64,000 nucleotides of DNA from Bifidobacterium tibiigranuli (lineage in GTDB: Bacteria; Actinomycetota; Actinomycetes; Actinomycetales; Bifidobacteriaceae): positions 143,927 through 207,926 of the forward strand of contig NZ_QLZA01000006.1 of NCBI RefSeq assembly GCF_009371885.1. The letters are read 5' to 3'. The notes under the pieces were generated by a model that saw only the letters and a program-made list of their open reading frames with translations, was not told where the DNA came from and made no database searches. Shown one piece after another: positions 54,069 to 64,000 of the stretch. How positions within the stretch are numbered: the stretch's first letter is position 1; the number at the start of each line of letters is the position of its first letter. The translations under genes were made by a program, and so were the position numbers.

Positions 54069-54710
54069 TCAGTTCTTCTTAGCCTTCGCAGACCTGCCGA
54101 AGGAGAAGGCGCGGATAACCGCCGAAATGCCCATGACAACCAGTGCAATGCCTGAGAAGAGCATGAGGAAAGCCGTCGAGCTGAAGGGAGAGACCAGCAC
54201 CACGATACCGGCGATGATCGAAAGCACGGCATACAGCACGCCCCAGCCTGAGCCTGGCGTCCGCCAGGATTCGGCGATGGCCATGATGCCCTCGATCAGC
54301 CATCCCAGTCCCACGGTCATCGTCACCAGCACTGCCACAGCCGCTCCTGAAAGCACGGCGTTCTTCAGGATGACCACGCCACCAACGGCCAGCAGCAGGC
54401 CGACCAGAATATCCAGCACGCGCCAGCCGCTGGGCAGACCCAGCCCCACGATTGCGCTGACGATGCGGATGACGCCCGATACGACGAAGTAGATGCCCAG
54501 CACGACAGCCATTACGGACAGCACTCTGACCGGCCAGAACAGCAGCGCCACGCCGAGGATGACCGCTGCAACGCCGACCACGCCGTACACGCCGCGCACC
54601 GCGTTGGTCGCCTCCTTGGAGAGCTGTTCTTCGACGAGCCTAAACGGATTCACGGGCTGCTGCGGAGCATTATTCGAATCAGGGGTTGAGGCATCGGTAA
54701 AATCCGACAT
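54069..54710 (-). CDS. HdeD family membrane protein (DUF308)
   Basis: 213 residues; a Gln/Pro/Asn-rich cytoplasmic lead then six short helices arranged as three hairpin-like repeats (VVGVAAVILGVALLFWP, AAVLVTMTVGLGWLIEGIM, SIIAGIVVLVSPF), matching DUF308. In E. coli HdeD contributes to acid resistance; role here is uncertain. Ends in a basic tail (RSAKAKKN). 108 bp from map. Confidence 0.88.
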   Translation of the reverse strand: MSDFTDASTPDSNNAPQQPVNPFRLVEEQLSKEATNAVRGVYGVVGVAAVILGVALLFWPVRVLSVMAVVLGIYFVVSGVIRIVSAIVGLGLPSGWRVLDILVGLLLAVGGVVILKNAVLSGAAVAVLVTMTVGLGWLIEGIMAIAESWRTPGSGWGVLYAVLSIIAGIVVLVSPFSSTAFLMLFSGIALVVMGISAVIRAFSFGRSAKAKKN

Positions 54711-54873
54711 ACCACGCCACCTTTCCTTGTATCATTATTTCCAGATCATCCGCTATTTGCGAACGGGCACTTTGCCTACGTTCACACTATAAGCTTTGGC
54801 GCCAATCCTCAAGCAGTTTCAGACCGGCGTTCGCTGACGCAGGATTGTCACCGAACGCCGATAGGGTGAGGTC

Positions 54874-56952
54874 ATGGAAACAGCTATGATCTCAGGCCTC
54901 GACCCGGCCTCTTTCTCCTCAGTCATCAAACCCGGCGACGATCTGTTCCGCTACGTTAACGGCCCGTGGATCGACACCTATCGTCTGCCTGACGACCGTT
55001 CGCGCTTCGGCTCCTTCGACAAGCTCGCACAGGACGCCGAAGAGCAGATTCGCGACATTCTGGAAGACGACGACTGCCCAGCCGCGAAATCGCAGGCGCT
55101 GTACCGTTCCTTCTGCGATACGCAGACCATCGAGCGCAATGGCATCGAGCCGATCAGGGCGGACCTGCAGGCCATTGACGCCGTTGGGAGCAAAGCCGAG
55201 CTGACTCATCTGCTTGGCTCGCTCAACCCCGCCGGAGGCCCTGACCTGTTCGGCATCGGCATCTATGGGGATCCAGGCGACCCGGATACGAATATCGTGC
55301 ATATCGAGCAGTCGGGTCTCGGTCTGCCTGACGAAGCCTACTACCGCGAGGATCGCTACGCGCCCATCCGCGAGCAGTACACCGAGATGGTGTCCAAGCA
55401 GCTGCTACTGGCAGGCTACGGCGACAAGCAGGAAACCAAGCAGCAGGCCGCGCGATTCCTGGGCGCCGAAACCCGCATCGCGGCGCAGCATTGGGACAAC
55501 GTGGCTACGCGCGATTCCGAGAAGACCTACAATCCCACCGATTACGCCGCGTTGTCCACCGCCTTGCAGCATTTCGACATTGACGCATGGGCTCAGGCGT
55601 GGCAGGAGACCTACGCTGCGACAGCCGCCGCTCGCAGCCTGCATGTGGATATGACGGCCGCCTTGCAGCACACGATCGTGCATGAGCCCAGCTTCCTGAC
55701 TGGACTCGATGAGTTCTGGAATTCCGCTGATCTTGAGGACTTGAAGCTCTGGACACGCGTGCATACGCTGACCGGTTGGGCCGGCATGCTCAGCCATGAC
55801 TTCGACCAGACCAACTTCGACTTCTACGGCAAGGTGCTCTCGGGCACCACGCAGCAGCGTGACCGCTGGAAGCGCGGCGTCTCCCTCGTCAATGGCATCT
55901 GCGGCGAGGATGTCGGCCGCGAATACGTCAAACGCCACTTCCCGGAGAGCTCCAAGGAACGCATGGAGCAGCTCGTCGGCAACCTCATCGAAGCCTACCG
56001 TGTCTCGATCTCGAACAGCGCATGGTTAGGCGAAGCCACCAAAGGCAAGGCACTTGAGAAGCTCGCGAAGTTCACGCCGAAGATCGGCTACACGCAGCAC
56101 TGGCGCGACTACAGCGCCTTGGACGTACGCGACGACGCGGGGCTCATTGACAATATACGCGCCGCTTCGATCTACGAATCCGGATTCCAGCTGTCCAAGG
56201 CCGGCAAGCCGGTCGACAAGGACGAGTGGCTGATGAACCCGCAGACGGTGAATGCCTACTATGAGCCTTCGCTCAACGTCATCGTCTTCCCCGCCGCCAT
56301 TCTGCAGCCTCCGTTCTTCGATCCGCAGGCTGAGGACGCCGTGAACTACGGCGGCATCGGCACCGTCATCGGCCACGAGATCGGCCACGGCTTCGACGAC
56401 CAGGGCAGCAAGTACGACGGCGACGGCAAACTCAACGACTGGTGGACCGTGGAGGACCGCAAGAACTTCGAGACCTTGACTTCCAAGCTGATCGAGCAGT
56501 ACAACGCCTTTGTGCCCAGTCAGCTGGCCGCCAAATATGCGGATGAACCCGGCAAGGCACCGCATGTCAATGGCGCGCTGACCATCGGCGAGAACATCGG
56601 CGACCTGAGCGGCGTGAATATCGCGCTCAAAGCCTATGCCTTCGCACTCGATGAGGCCGCCGGGCGGGACAACGACGGCTCGCAGGCCGCCATCGAGCGC
56701 ACGCTCGAACAGGCTCCGAGCATTGACGGGTTCACCGGCCTGCAGCGCTTCTTCCTCGGTTATGCGTCCGTCTGGCGCTCGACGCAGCGCGACGAGCTCG
56801 CCGAGCAGTACTTGCAGATCGACCCGCACTCCCCTGCCGAGTGCCGCACGAATGGCATCACGCGCAACGTCGACCTGTTCTATACGGCCTTCGGCGTGGG
56901 CCCCGAAAACCGTATGTGGCTCGACCCGGAGCAGCGCGTACACATCTGGTGA
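54874..56952 (+). CDS. M13 family zinc endopeptidase (PepO/neprilysin type)
   Basis: Cytoplasmic oligopeptidase, 692 residues with no signal peptide. The zinc motif HEIGHGFDDQGSKYDGDG and downstream glutamate ENIGDLSGVNIAL are complete, and the substrate motif VNAYYEPSLNVIVFPAAILQPPFF precedes them. N-terminal PEP13 domain starts with GDDLFRYVNGPWIDTYRLPDDRSRFGSFDKL. Start ATG 54874 with GTGAGG nearby; Met5 is an alternative. Convergent with ssb, 10 bp away. Confidence 0.95.
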   Translation: METAMISGLDPASFSSVIKPGDDLFRYVNGPWIDTYRLPDDRSRFGSFDKLAQDAEEQIRDILEDDDCPAAKSQALYRSFCDTQTIERNGIEPIRADLQAIDAVGSKAELTHLLGSLNPAGGPDLFGIGIYGDPGDPDTNIVHIEQSGLGLPDEAYYREDRYAPIREQYTEMVSKQLLLAGYGDKQETKQQAARFLGAETRIAAQHWDNVATRDSEKTYNPTDYAALSTALQHFDIDAWAQAWQETYAATAAARSLHVDMTAALQHTIVHEPSFLTGLDEFWNSADLEDLKLWTRVHTLTGWAGMLSHDFDQTNFDFYGKVLSGTTQQRDRWKRGVSLVNGICGEDVGREYVKRHFPESSKERMEQLVGNLIEAYRVSISNSAWLGEATKGKALEKLAKFTPKIGYTQHWRDYSALDVRDDAGLIDNIRAASIYESGFQLSKAGKPVDKDEWLMNPQTVNAYYEPSLNVIVFPAAILQPPFFDPQAEDAVNYGGIGTVIGHEIGHGFDDQGSKYDGDGKLNDWWTVEDRKNFETLTSKLIEQYNAFVPSQLAAKYADEPGKAPHVNGALTIGENIGDLSGVNIALKAYAFALDEAAGRDNDGSQAAIERTLEQAPSIDGFTGLQRFFLGYASVWRSTQRDELAEQYLQIDPHSPAECRTNGITRNVDLFYTAFGVGPENRMWLDPEQRVHIW

Positions 56953-56962
56953 CTGACTCGCC

Positions 56963-57568
56963 TCAGAATTCAGGGTCGGCGAACTCCTCGGCATTGCGGG
57001 GTTCGCCGGCCTCGGCGTTTTCGCCGTCATATTCCTGCCCGCTGTCCTGCCCTTCGCCCTGCTGATTCGCAGGAGGTCCCGCCGACAACGCTGATGGCTC
57101 CGCAGACTGCCCAGCCGACCCAGACTGCCCAGCCGACTCTGCTGACTGTCCGGATGGCGTCTCCGCTGACTGTCCGGATAACGGTCCAGACGGCTGTCCG
57201 CGTTGTGCGTTCTGCCGTTGGAACGAGCCGACGCCACGGCTCAGATCGTGCCCTACTGCACTGGCTTCGATGACGATGCGGCTGCGATTGCCGCCATCCT
57301 GCTGCCATTCCTCGGTGTTCAGCAGTCCGGAGACGATAACCGGATCCCCCTTGCGCACCGAGGCAAGAACGTTCACTGCGAGCGTGCGAAACGCTTTTAC
57401 CGTCAGCCAGGTCGTGGGCTGGTCTTTCCACTCCCCGCTCGCGGCGTGGAAATAGCTGCGCGTCGAGCCAACACGGAACGAGCATCCGCCAGTCTTCCCT
57501 TCCCGGCCAAAGCCGATCGGGTTTGCGCCTACGAAGCCGGTTATCGTGATTATTCCCTGCTGTGCCAT
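56963..57568 (-). CDS. ssb: Single-stranded DNA-binding protein
   Basis: OB-fold protein coating ssDNA, 201 residues. The N-terminal about 110 residues contain ITITGFVGANPIGFGREGKTGGCSFRVGSTRSYF and the LLNTEEWQQDGGNRSRIVIEASAVGHDL strand set. A low-complexity Ser/Gln/Gly linker (about 120-185) leads to an acidic tip ending in E-E-F-A-D-P-E-F, a variant of the usual DDDIPF. GGAGGAGTC precedes the ATG at 57568. This is probably a paralogue of the main essential SSB, but no second copy is in the window. Confidence 0.92.
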   Translation of the reverse strand: MAQQGIITITGFVGANPIGFGREGKTGGCSFRVGSTRSYFHAASGEWKDQPTTWLTVKAFRTLAVNVLASVRKGDPVIVSGLLNTEEWQQDGGNRSRIVIEASAVGHDLSRGVGSFQRQNAQRGQPSGPLSGQSAETPSGQSAESAGQSGSAGQSAEPSALSAGPPANQQGEGQDSGQEYDGENAEAGEPRNAEEFADPEF

Positions 57569-57602
57569 GACTCCTCCATTCGTCGTCGAATACAATCGCC
57601 CG

Positions 57603-57626
57603 GACTGCAGCTCTTGCGCTGCAGTC
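57603..57626. promoter_or_regulatory. Perfect 9-bp hairpin in the ssb leader
   Basis: GACTGCAGC - TCTTGC - GCTGCAGTC, starting 35 bp upstream of the ssb start codon on the same transcript side. It might act as a leader structure or be an operator. Rest of the 360-bp gap 57569-57928 contains the DnaA-box cluster and no gene. Confidence 0.5.
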
Positions 57627-57807
57627 GTTGGACCGCAGGAAGCACGGCGAGGGATGCCGTCGTACAGGGAACATATAAGGCTGGCTGCGACGCCAGCCGG
57701 CATCGGCCTGAGCCGTGCTTCCCGCGGTGACTCCACTATGCAGCTTGGAGGCGAACCACCGCAAGCGAAAACGGGTCATGTGGTCGAAGGCTACGAATCC
57801 GGCGTGT

Positions 57808-57843
57808 TGTGGATACGATGTGGACAATATCGAGTTATCCACA
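57808..57843. promoter_or_regulatory. Cluster of three DnaA boxes upstream of ssb
   Basis: TGTGGATAC (57808-57816) and TGTGGACAA (57819-57827) are reverse-orientation DnaA boxes; TTATCCACA (57835-57843) is a perfect forward box. They are spaced 11 and 16 bp apart and lie 240 bp before the ssb start in otherwise empty DNA. The second, TTGTCCACA when read forward, is the preferred high-GC form. Confidence 0.75.
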
Positions 57844-57928
57844 CTGCATAGGCGTCGACCACAGCGCAATTACTGAACTGAATTGCACTGCAGCCGACGC
57901 CCATTCACAACCTACAGCCCGCTATATC

Positions 57929-58777
57929 TCACTCATAGTCATAGAAGCCGTGCCCAGAGCCTTTGCCAAGACGGCCCTTGTCGATGTATTCGGCCTTGAT
58001 CCGCTCAGCGAACTCGCGGCTGACCGGGTCGCTGCTGTCCTTGTTGAGCATGTACGGGGTCATCATGCCGACGACATCGTAGATCTGGAATGGACCGAGC
58101 GGAGCCCCGGTCGCGATGCGCCAGGTCTTGTCGATATCCTCGGTCGACGCAACACCGCGCACCCACAAGTCAGCCGCAGCGCCGAGCAATGGCACCAGCA
58201 GCGAATTGAGCACATAGCCGGGCTGCTCCTTGCGCACGCGAATCGGCACCATGCCAATCTCCTCGGCGAATTTGGCGACGCTTTCGAAGACCTCCGGATC
58301 GGTCTGCGGCTGCGCCATCACCTCGCCGGTGTTGTTCTTCCATATCTCGTTGGCGAAATGCAGGGAGAGGAAACGGTCGGGGCGGTCGGTGAACGGCGCG
58401 ATCTTGCTGGGCAGCAAGGTCGAGGAATTCGTGCAGAACACCGTCTTGGCCGGAGCGGCTTCGCTCACCTTGCGCCAGGTGCTCTGCTTGATGTCAAGCC
58501 GCTCGGGAACCGCCTCGATGACGATGTCGGCGTCCTTGAGCGCATCCTTGAGATCGGAGGTCGCACGGATGCGTGAAACCGCGGCATCAAGCGCCGCGTC
58601 GGTGGCATCGGGGAGATCCTGACGATACGCCTTCTTGAGGTATTCCCAGCGCTCAGGCAGTTTGGCGAGGATATCGTCGCTGATATCATATGCCACGACG
58701 TCCTTGCCCTTGTACGCCGCTTGGAAAATGATCTGGGAGCCGAGCACGCCCGTGCCCAGCACAGTAACTTGTTGCAT
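57929..58777 (-). CDS. 3-hydroxyacyl-CoA dehydrogenase family protein
   Basis: NAD-dependent dehydrogenase, 282 residues. The Rossmann motif is TVLGTGVLGSQIIFQAAYKG, then DIVIEAVPERLDIKQ and the FCTNSSTLLPSKIA loop. Active site His and Glu lie in LSLHFANEIW, a departure from the F-x-P-x-x-M pattern of typical enzymes. C-terminal domain GAPLGPFQIYDVVGMMTPYM...GHGFYDYE. Bifidobacteria lack fatty acid beta-oxidation, so the substrate may be another beta-hydroxyacid. Confidence 0.88.
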   Translation of the reverse strand: MQQVTVLGTGVLGSQIIFQAAYKGKDVVAYDISDDILAKLPERWEYLKKAYRQDLPDATDAALDAAVSRIRATSDLKDALKDADIVIEAVPERLDIKQSTWRKVSEAAPAKTVFCTNSSTLLPSKIAPFTDRPDRFLSLHFANEIWKNNTGEVMAQPQTDPEVFESVAKFAEEIGMVPIRVRKEQPGYVLNSLLVPLLGAAADLWVRGVASTEDIDKTWRIATGAPLGPFQIYDVVGMMTPYMLNKDSSDPVSREFAERIKAEYIDKGRLGKGSGHGFYDYE

Positions 58778-58883
58778 CGTTGCCTTCTTTCAAGTCCTGA
58801 TTAAGGGGCCATATTTATTGTATGCTGGCACCGCCTCCTTGGGATGTAGACACGACTTTATGCTTTGTGACAAACCTCACGCT

Positions 58884-58951
58884 CTGCGCCACGTCCTGCG
58901 CCACGCCCTGCGCCACGCCCTGCGCCACGCCCTGCGCCACGCCCTGCGCCC
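58884..58951. repeat. 12-bp tandem repeat (unit CTGCGCCACGCC)
   Basis: Five full copies and one partial, nearly identical. It lies in the 312-bp gap between the dehydrogenase gene start and proS, with no gene. Slippage-prone; no spacers, so not CRISPR. Confidence 0.9.
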
Positions 58952-58991
58952 AGGAATGCTCTTGACAGCATCGTACGCACGATAACGCGCA

Positions 58992-59022
58992 ACGGGCGAC
59001 GCCAATGCATGGCGTCGCCCGT
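58992..59022. terminator. Hairpin downstream of proS
   Basis: ACGGGCGACGCC and GGCGTCGCCCGT are perfect 12-bp arms about 70-100 bp beyond the proS stop on the minus strand. GC-rich stem; no clear T-run after it, so terminator is likely but not certain. Confidence 0.6.
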
Positions 59023-59089
59023 ATCTCTCGCGCTGCAATCCTTGCAGCATTATTCCATCAGCAGTTGTCGCAGACCAGCTGCACCAGCG

Positions 59090-60904
<1,815 letters not shown>

Positions 60905-60958
60905 GGCTCAAACCTATTCGTTCAAGAGGACAACGCCTTCAATAGAACAGCGCCTCGT

Positions 60959-61010
60959 GATGCTGAAGGGCTGGCGCAGCCTGTTATGGTTGCGTCAGCC
61001 CCTCAGCATC
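60959..61010. terminator. Terminator-like hairpin between the Usp gene and proS
   Basis: GATGCTGAAGGGCTGGCGCA pairs with TGCGTCAGCCCCTCAGCATC (one mismatch plus a bulge), a stable stem with the loop near 60982-60988. It follows the Usp gene stop at 61029 on the minus strand and probably ends that transcript. Confidence 0.7.
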
Positions 61011-61028
61011 AGTCGCAGGAATTACCGC

Positions 61029-62057
61029 CTACTGCGCCGACGAATCGCCGTTCAGCGTCTCGTGCATCGGGTCGATGGCGGACTCGATGGTTTCGGCCGT
61101 CGCATCGCCTGCAGCCTGCACCGAGATTTCCTCGACGCCGCTGATTTCGGAGATCTTCTTGGCACGGGCCTCCTGCGCCTCCACGTACTTGCGCGGCACG
61201 ACATAGACCGGACCCACGGAATGCTGGATCAGCCCCTGGCTTGTCGAGCCCATGATAAGCCCCGTGAAGCCGCCGCGGCCGCGTGAACCCACCACGACGA
61301 CGTCATGGTCGTAGCTGGCCTTGGTCAGCGCGTTGACAGCCGTATCCGGCACGATGGTCTTGTCGATGTGCAGATCAGGATGGGCCGCCTGCAAGGGCTT
61401 GATGTTTTCGCCCAAATCCTCCATATACGAATCCGTGACGCCCTGCTCGCCCTCAAGGCCCTTGATATTGGGCACGGCCTGAATCACGTCAAGCGAAGCA
61501 TCCCAAGCGCTGGCGAAATCGGCGGCAATCTCCAAGGCCTTGAGACCCCACTTGCTTTCATCGATGCCGACGGCCACCTTGACGATCGTGTTGTTGAGAT
61601 GCATCACCTTGCCGTCATCGTCGGTGTAGGGCACGACGACGATCGGGCAGTAGGCATATGCCGGCAGCGAGGAGCTGGTGGTGCCCAGCAGACGCTCGGC
61701 CAGGCCGCCCTTGCCCCGGTTGCCGATGACAATGAGATTGTAGTTGCGCGACAGTTCGACGAATACCGAAGACGGGTCGCCGGTCACGATCAGCGTCGCA
61801 GCCTCGACACCCTGCTCATCCGCGATGGCCTTGGCCTTGGAAAGAATCTCCTGCGCGTCGCTGTGGGCGGCGTTGTCGTCGCCCATCGCCGTATAGGTCG
61901 CGTCGAACGATACCGCCGCATAGCTCGGCAGCGAGTACGCGCATACGATCTGCAGGGTCAGCCCCGCATGTTTGGCGTAGTTCGCCGCCCACCATGTGGC
62001 CTTGTAGCTGGCATGCGATCCATCGACGCCTACGAGAATGGCTTTTTCGTTGATCAT
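61029..62057 (-). CDS. Universal stress protein with two UspA domains
   Basis: 342 residues; two tandem UspA folds. Domain 1 (about 1-150) opens with AILVGVDGSHAS and ends with GNRGKGGLAERLLGTTSSSLPAYAYCPIVVV. Domain 2 (about 170-300) has VKVAVGIDESKWG and GSRGRGGFTGLIMGSTSQGLIQHSVGPVYVVP. The glycine-rich G-x-R-G-x-G motifs suggest the ATP-binding class. C-terminal 40 residues are an acidic tail. Excellent AAGGAGG ribosome binding site. Confidence 0.94.
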   Translation of the reverse strand: MINEKAILVGVDGSHASYKATWWAANYAKHAGLTLQIVCAYSLPSYAAVSFDATYTAMGDDNAAHSDAQEILSKAKAIADEQGVEAATLIVTGDPSSVFVELSRNYNLIVIGNRGKGGLAERLLGTTSSSLPAYAYCPIVVVPYTDDDGKVMHLNNTIVKVAVGIDESKWGLKALEIAADFASAWDASLDVIQAVPNIKGLEGEQGVTDSYMEDLGENIKPLQAAHPDLHIDKTIVPDTAVNALTKASYDHDVVVVGSRGRGGFTGLIMGSTSQGLIQHSVGPVYVVPRKYVEAQEARAKKISEISGVEEISVQAAGDATAETIESAIDPMHETLNGDSSAQ

Positions 62058-62184
62058 GGCGAACCTCCTTGGAGTAGCGGCCGAAGCTGCTGTGCAACCG
62101 GCCTTCTCCCACTAGAATACCGCGCGACGCGTGCGAAGTGCAGAAGCTGGCGTAAACATCGTGTCGAAATCGATCATGCGTAGA

Positions 62185-62230
62185 GCCGTTGGGCTTCGCG
62201 CGCGGATTATCCTGCGCGAAGCCCAGCGGC
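62185..62230. terminator. Terminator-like hairpin downstream of the AbgB-like gene
   Basis: GCCGTTGGGCTTCGCGC pairs with GCGCGAAGCCCAGCGGC, 17-bp arms with one mismatch. It is 60 bp past the stop of the gene at 62290 on the minus strand, in the 230-bp gap before the Usp gene. Confidence 0.7.
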
Positions 62231-62289
62231 CCACTGTGTCATCTCAATTAAGATATCGCCATGCACCTCGGCTATTGTCAGAGACTATC

Positions 62290-63729
62290 TCAGTGGGGCA
62301 CCACTTCGGGTGGGATCACCGAGGTGTAGGTCGCGCCGTCGAGATCGCGCTCGAAAGCCTCTCGCGCGGCCTTGAGCAGGTCGGGATTCGTCAGCGCGTC
62401 GTACGCCGTGAGCGCAATGGTCTTCGCGCCCAGCACCAGGCCTTTGTGCGCCACCGAGGACTTGCCGTTCGCGACCCATTGCCAGGAATGAGGCGACATG
62501 CCCTGCGGCTCGAAGCCGACCGCCACGTATGTGGTCGGCGTGCACCAGCTCACGTCGCCCACATCGGTCGAACCCTGCCCTTTGGGGTTGTCGGTGTAGA
62601 CCAGTGGAAGCTTCTGCAACGCGATACCACTGTTCGCTATTTCGCTGATCTCCGCCGGGCTTTTGTCCGGGAACGCCTCCTTGGCGCGCGCGGCCAGCTT
62701 GTCGATCAGGCCGGGCTGAGCGCTGTGGAGCTGGATGTCCTTCTCGAAGGCGAGCTCCTCCGGCGTCAACTGCAGCGGACCGATCAGATCGAGATTCGCG
62801 TCCATTGCCTCGCTGAGCGGATGGTTGGGGATGTAGTTCGCGCAGGCCGAATCGAAGTCGATATTGAGCGTGGTGTCGGTCATGAGCGCCGCGCCCTTCG
62901 CGATGTTGACCACGCGATCGTAGATCTCCTTGACCTGGTCGAGCCGAGGCGCACGCACGAAGTAGTAGATCTTGGAAGAGGGATGCACGACGTTGGCGGA
63001 TTCGCCGCCGGCATCGAGGAAGGCGTAGTGGATGCGCGCCTGATCGATGATGTGCTCGCGTAGGAACTGCACGCCGACGTTCATCAGCTCGGCGGCGTCC
63101 AGCGCGTCACGGCCCATCTCCGGGGCGGCTGCGGCATGGGCGGCGACGCCGGTGAACTCGAAGTTGGCCTGCATCACGGCCAGACTCGCCGAGCCCACTA
63201 CCGTCGTGGCGTCCATCGGATGGCAGGTGAATGCGGCGTCCAGATCGTCGAACACGCCGTCACGCGCCATAAAGGCCTTGCCGTAGCCGCTTTCCTCGGC
63301 GGGGCAGCCGTACAGCCGCAGCGTGCCCTTGAGCTGCTTCTCCTCCATGAGGGTTTTCAATGCGACCGCAGCGCCCAGCGCCGTAGTGCCCAGCACATTG
63401 TGCCCGCAGCCTTGCCCGGCACCTCCCGGAACCAGTGGCTTGCGTTCGCTGTTGCCCGCTTCCTGGCTCAGGTTGCCCAAAGCGTCGTATTCGGCCGTGA
63501 TGCCAATCACTGGACTGCCGCTGCCCCAAGTGGCAATGAAGGCGTACTCCATGCCGGCTATGCCCTTGCGGATCGAAAACCCTTCCTTCTCCAGCACCTC
63601 GTAGTAGGGCTCCACCGAGCGCTTCACAGCGAAGCGGGTCTCCGGGGTATCCCAGATCCGATCCGACGCCGCAATGAATTCGTCTTGCTTGTCGTCGACG
63701 ATGTCCATGATGCGCTGCTTGTCATCCAT
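62290..63729 (-). CDS. M20-type amidohydrolase, p-aminobenzoyl-glutamate hydrolase subunit B-like
   Basis: 479-residue cytoplasmic metallo-amidohydrolase similar to AbgB. Metal site motifs: AEYDALGNLSQEAGN (D), GGAGQGCGHNVLG (C/H), GCPAEESGYGKAFM (E) and DDLDAAFTCHPMD. The dimerisation insert ANFEFTGVAAHAAAAPEMGRDALDAAELMNVGVQFLREHI is clear. No AbgA partner is adjacent, so a different substrate, e.g. an N-acylated amino acid or dipeptide, is possible. Ribosome binding site AAAGG 12 nt before ATG 63729. Confidence 0.9.
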   Translation of the reverse strand: MDDKQRIMDIVDDKQDEFIAASDRIWDTPETRFAVKRSVEPYYEVLEKEGFSIRKGIAGMEYAFIATWGSGSPVIGITAEYDALGNLSQEAGNSERKPLVPGGAGQGCGHNVLGTTALGAAVALKTLMEEKQLKGTLRLYGCPAEESGYGKAFMARDGVFDDLDAAFTCHPMDATTVVGSASLAVMQANFEFTGVAAHAAAAPEMGRDALDAAELMNVGVQFLREHIIDQARIHYAFLDAGGESANVVHPSSKIYYFVRAPRLDQVKEIYDRVVNIAKGAALMTDTTLNIDFDSACANYIPNHPLSEAMDANLDLIGPLQLTPEELAFEKDIQLHSAQPGLIDKLAARAKEAFPDKSPAEISEIANSGIALQKLPLVYTDNPKGQGSTDVGDVSWCTPTTYVAVGFEPQGMSPHSWQWVANGKSSVAHKGLVLGAKTIALTAYDALTNPDLLKAAREAFERDLDGATYTSVIPPEVVPH

Positions 63730-64000
63730 AGTCGCATATGCCTTTCTGCTGTTCGCACGCGCTGCCTGTCACCGGCGAATACAAGCCGGCAAGCCCACGT
63801 GCAGTGTTCAAACGATTACGGCATGTGATTATGCCAAATGATTGTGTCCAATTGCATCCGGATAGCGAAACTGCGGGTTATAGGAACAAACGTGTTGGTT
63901 GTGTTTGGGGTTTGGCTTTGCGTCTGTAGGCGTGTCGGGGTGCTGTTTTTTCGCGGGGAGAATAGGGGGCCTGCCGGGTACTGCTGAGTTGGGTGAGAAC
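63730..64000. other. Upstream region, no gene seen to window end
   Basis: 271 bp ending at the window edge. I see no coding frame with a plausible ribosome binding site, no hairpin and no tRNA. It presumably holds the promoter of the amidohydrolase gene, whose start is at 63729. Confidence 0.5.

Noticed and set aside
56026..57237. Minus-strand open frame opposite the M13 peptidase gene
   Set aside because: Shadow of the HEIGH-containing gene; no ribosome binding site and no family motif.
57569..57736. Upstream extension of ssb
   Set aside because: The OB-fold begins at the ATG at 57568, which has a strong ribosome binding site; the extension runs through a hairpin.
58884..58951. Possible CRISPR array or repetitive protein gene
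   Set aside because: Directly adjacent 12-bp units, no spacers, and no start codon with ribosome binding site for the repeat-encoding frame.

Overview
The window looks like a stretch of a Bifidobacterium chromosome (high-GC, Gram-positive). This is inferred from protein families and base composition; no rRNA or other marker gene is present. Supporting points are the actinobacterial order prfB-ftsE-ftsX-(CHAP hydrolase)-smpB, a LuxS plus reverse-transsulfuration group, a type III pantothenate kinase, DapD, and lipoprotein-type ABC binding proteins. About 47 intact genes and two gene remnants are supported. I saw no rRNA, tRNA, CRISPR array, insertion sequence or prophage.

Layout. 1-4084 (minus): a 5-oxoproline-use operon (DUF1445 hydro-lyase, pxpA, fused pxpB-pxpC, biotin carboxylase cut by the window edge). 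4359-11145: class IV aminotransferase, then dnaG, dgt, alr and a GNAT acetyltransferase. 11631-17257: luxS, recQ, a cystathionine gamma-lyase/synthase and a cystathionine beta-synthase, which together can turn S-ribosylhomocysteine-derived homocysteine into cysteine. 17929-22911: a DUF4143 ATPase remnant, a giant DHA2-type MFS transporter with its TetR regulator, and an AAA ATPase. 23121-29995: a 2-hydroxyacid dehydrogenase and a complete five-gene peptide ABC transporter. 30214-37733: coaX, an orphan sugar-binding lipoprotein, an RluA pseudouridine synthase, a large membrane protein and glmS. 37989-41960: an amino-acid ABC transporter with two tandem paralogous binding lipoproteins. 42112-48301: smpB, CHAP hydrolase, ftsX, ftsE, prfB and a 43-residue membrane peptide. 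48696-53960: dapD, an HXXEE protein, a RelB-YafQ toxin-antitoxin pair abutting a broken CPBP protease gene, gltA and map. 54069-63729: HdeD-like protein, M13 peptidase, ssb (with a DnaA-box cluster upstream), a hydroxyacyl-CoA dehydrogenase, proS, a double universal stress protein and an AbgB-like amidohydrolase.

The most unusual feature is not a gene. At least seven intergenic spaces carry the same architecture: about four copies of a 10-20 bp motif, half in each orientation, spanning roughly 110-180 bp. The motif differs from locus to locus, but two motif families recur (14.6 kb with 48.5 kb; 23.0 kb with 37.9 kb). Each block can fold either as two neighbouring hairpins or as one nested long-range stem. 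I know of no named element class that fits and report this as the best candidate for an undescribed system.

Most genes are on the minus strand in short operons; plus-strand genes are mainly single (aminotransferase, tetR, 2-hydroxyacid dehydrogenase, coaX, dapD, relB-yafQ, M13 peptidase).
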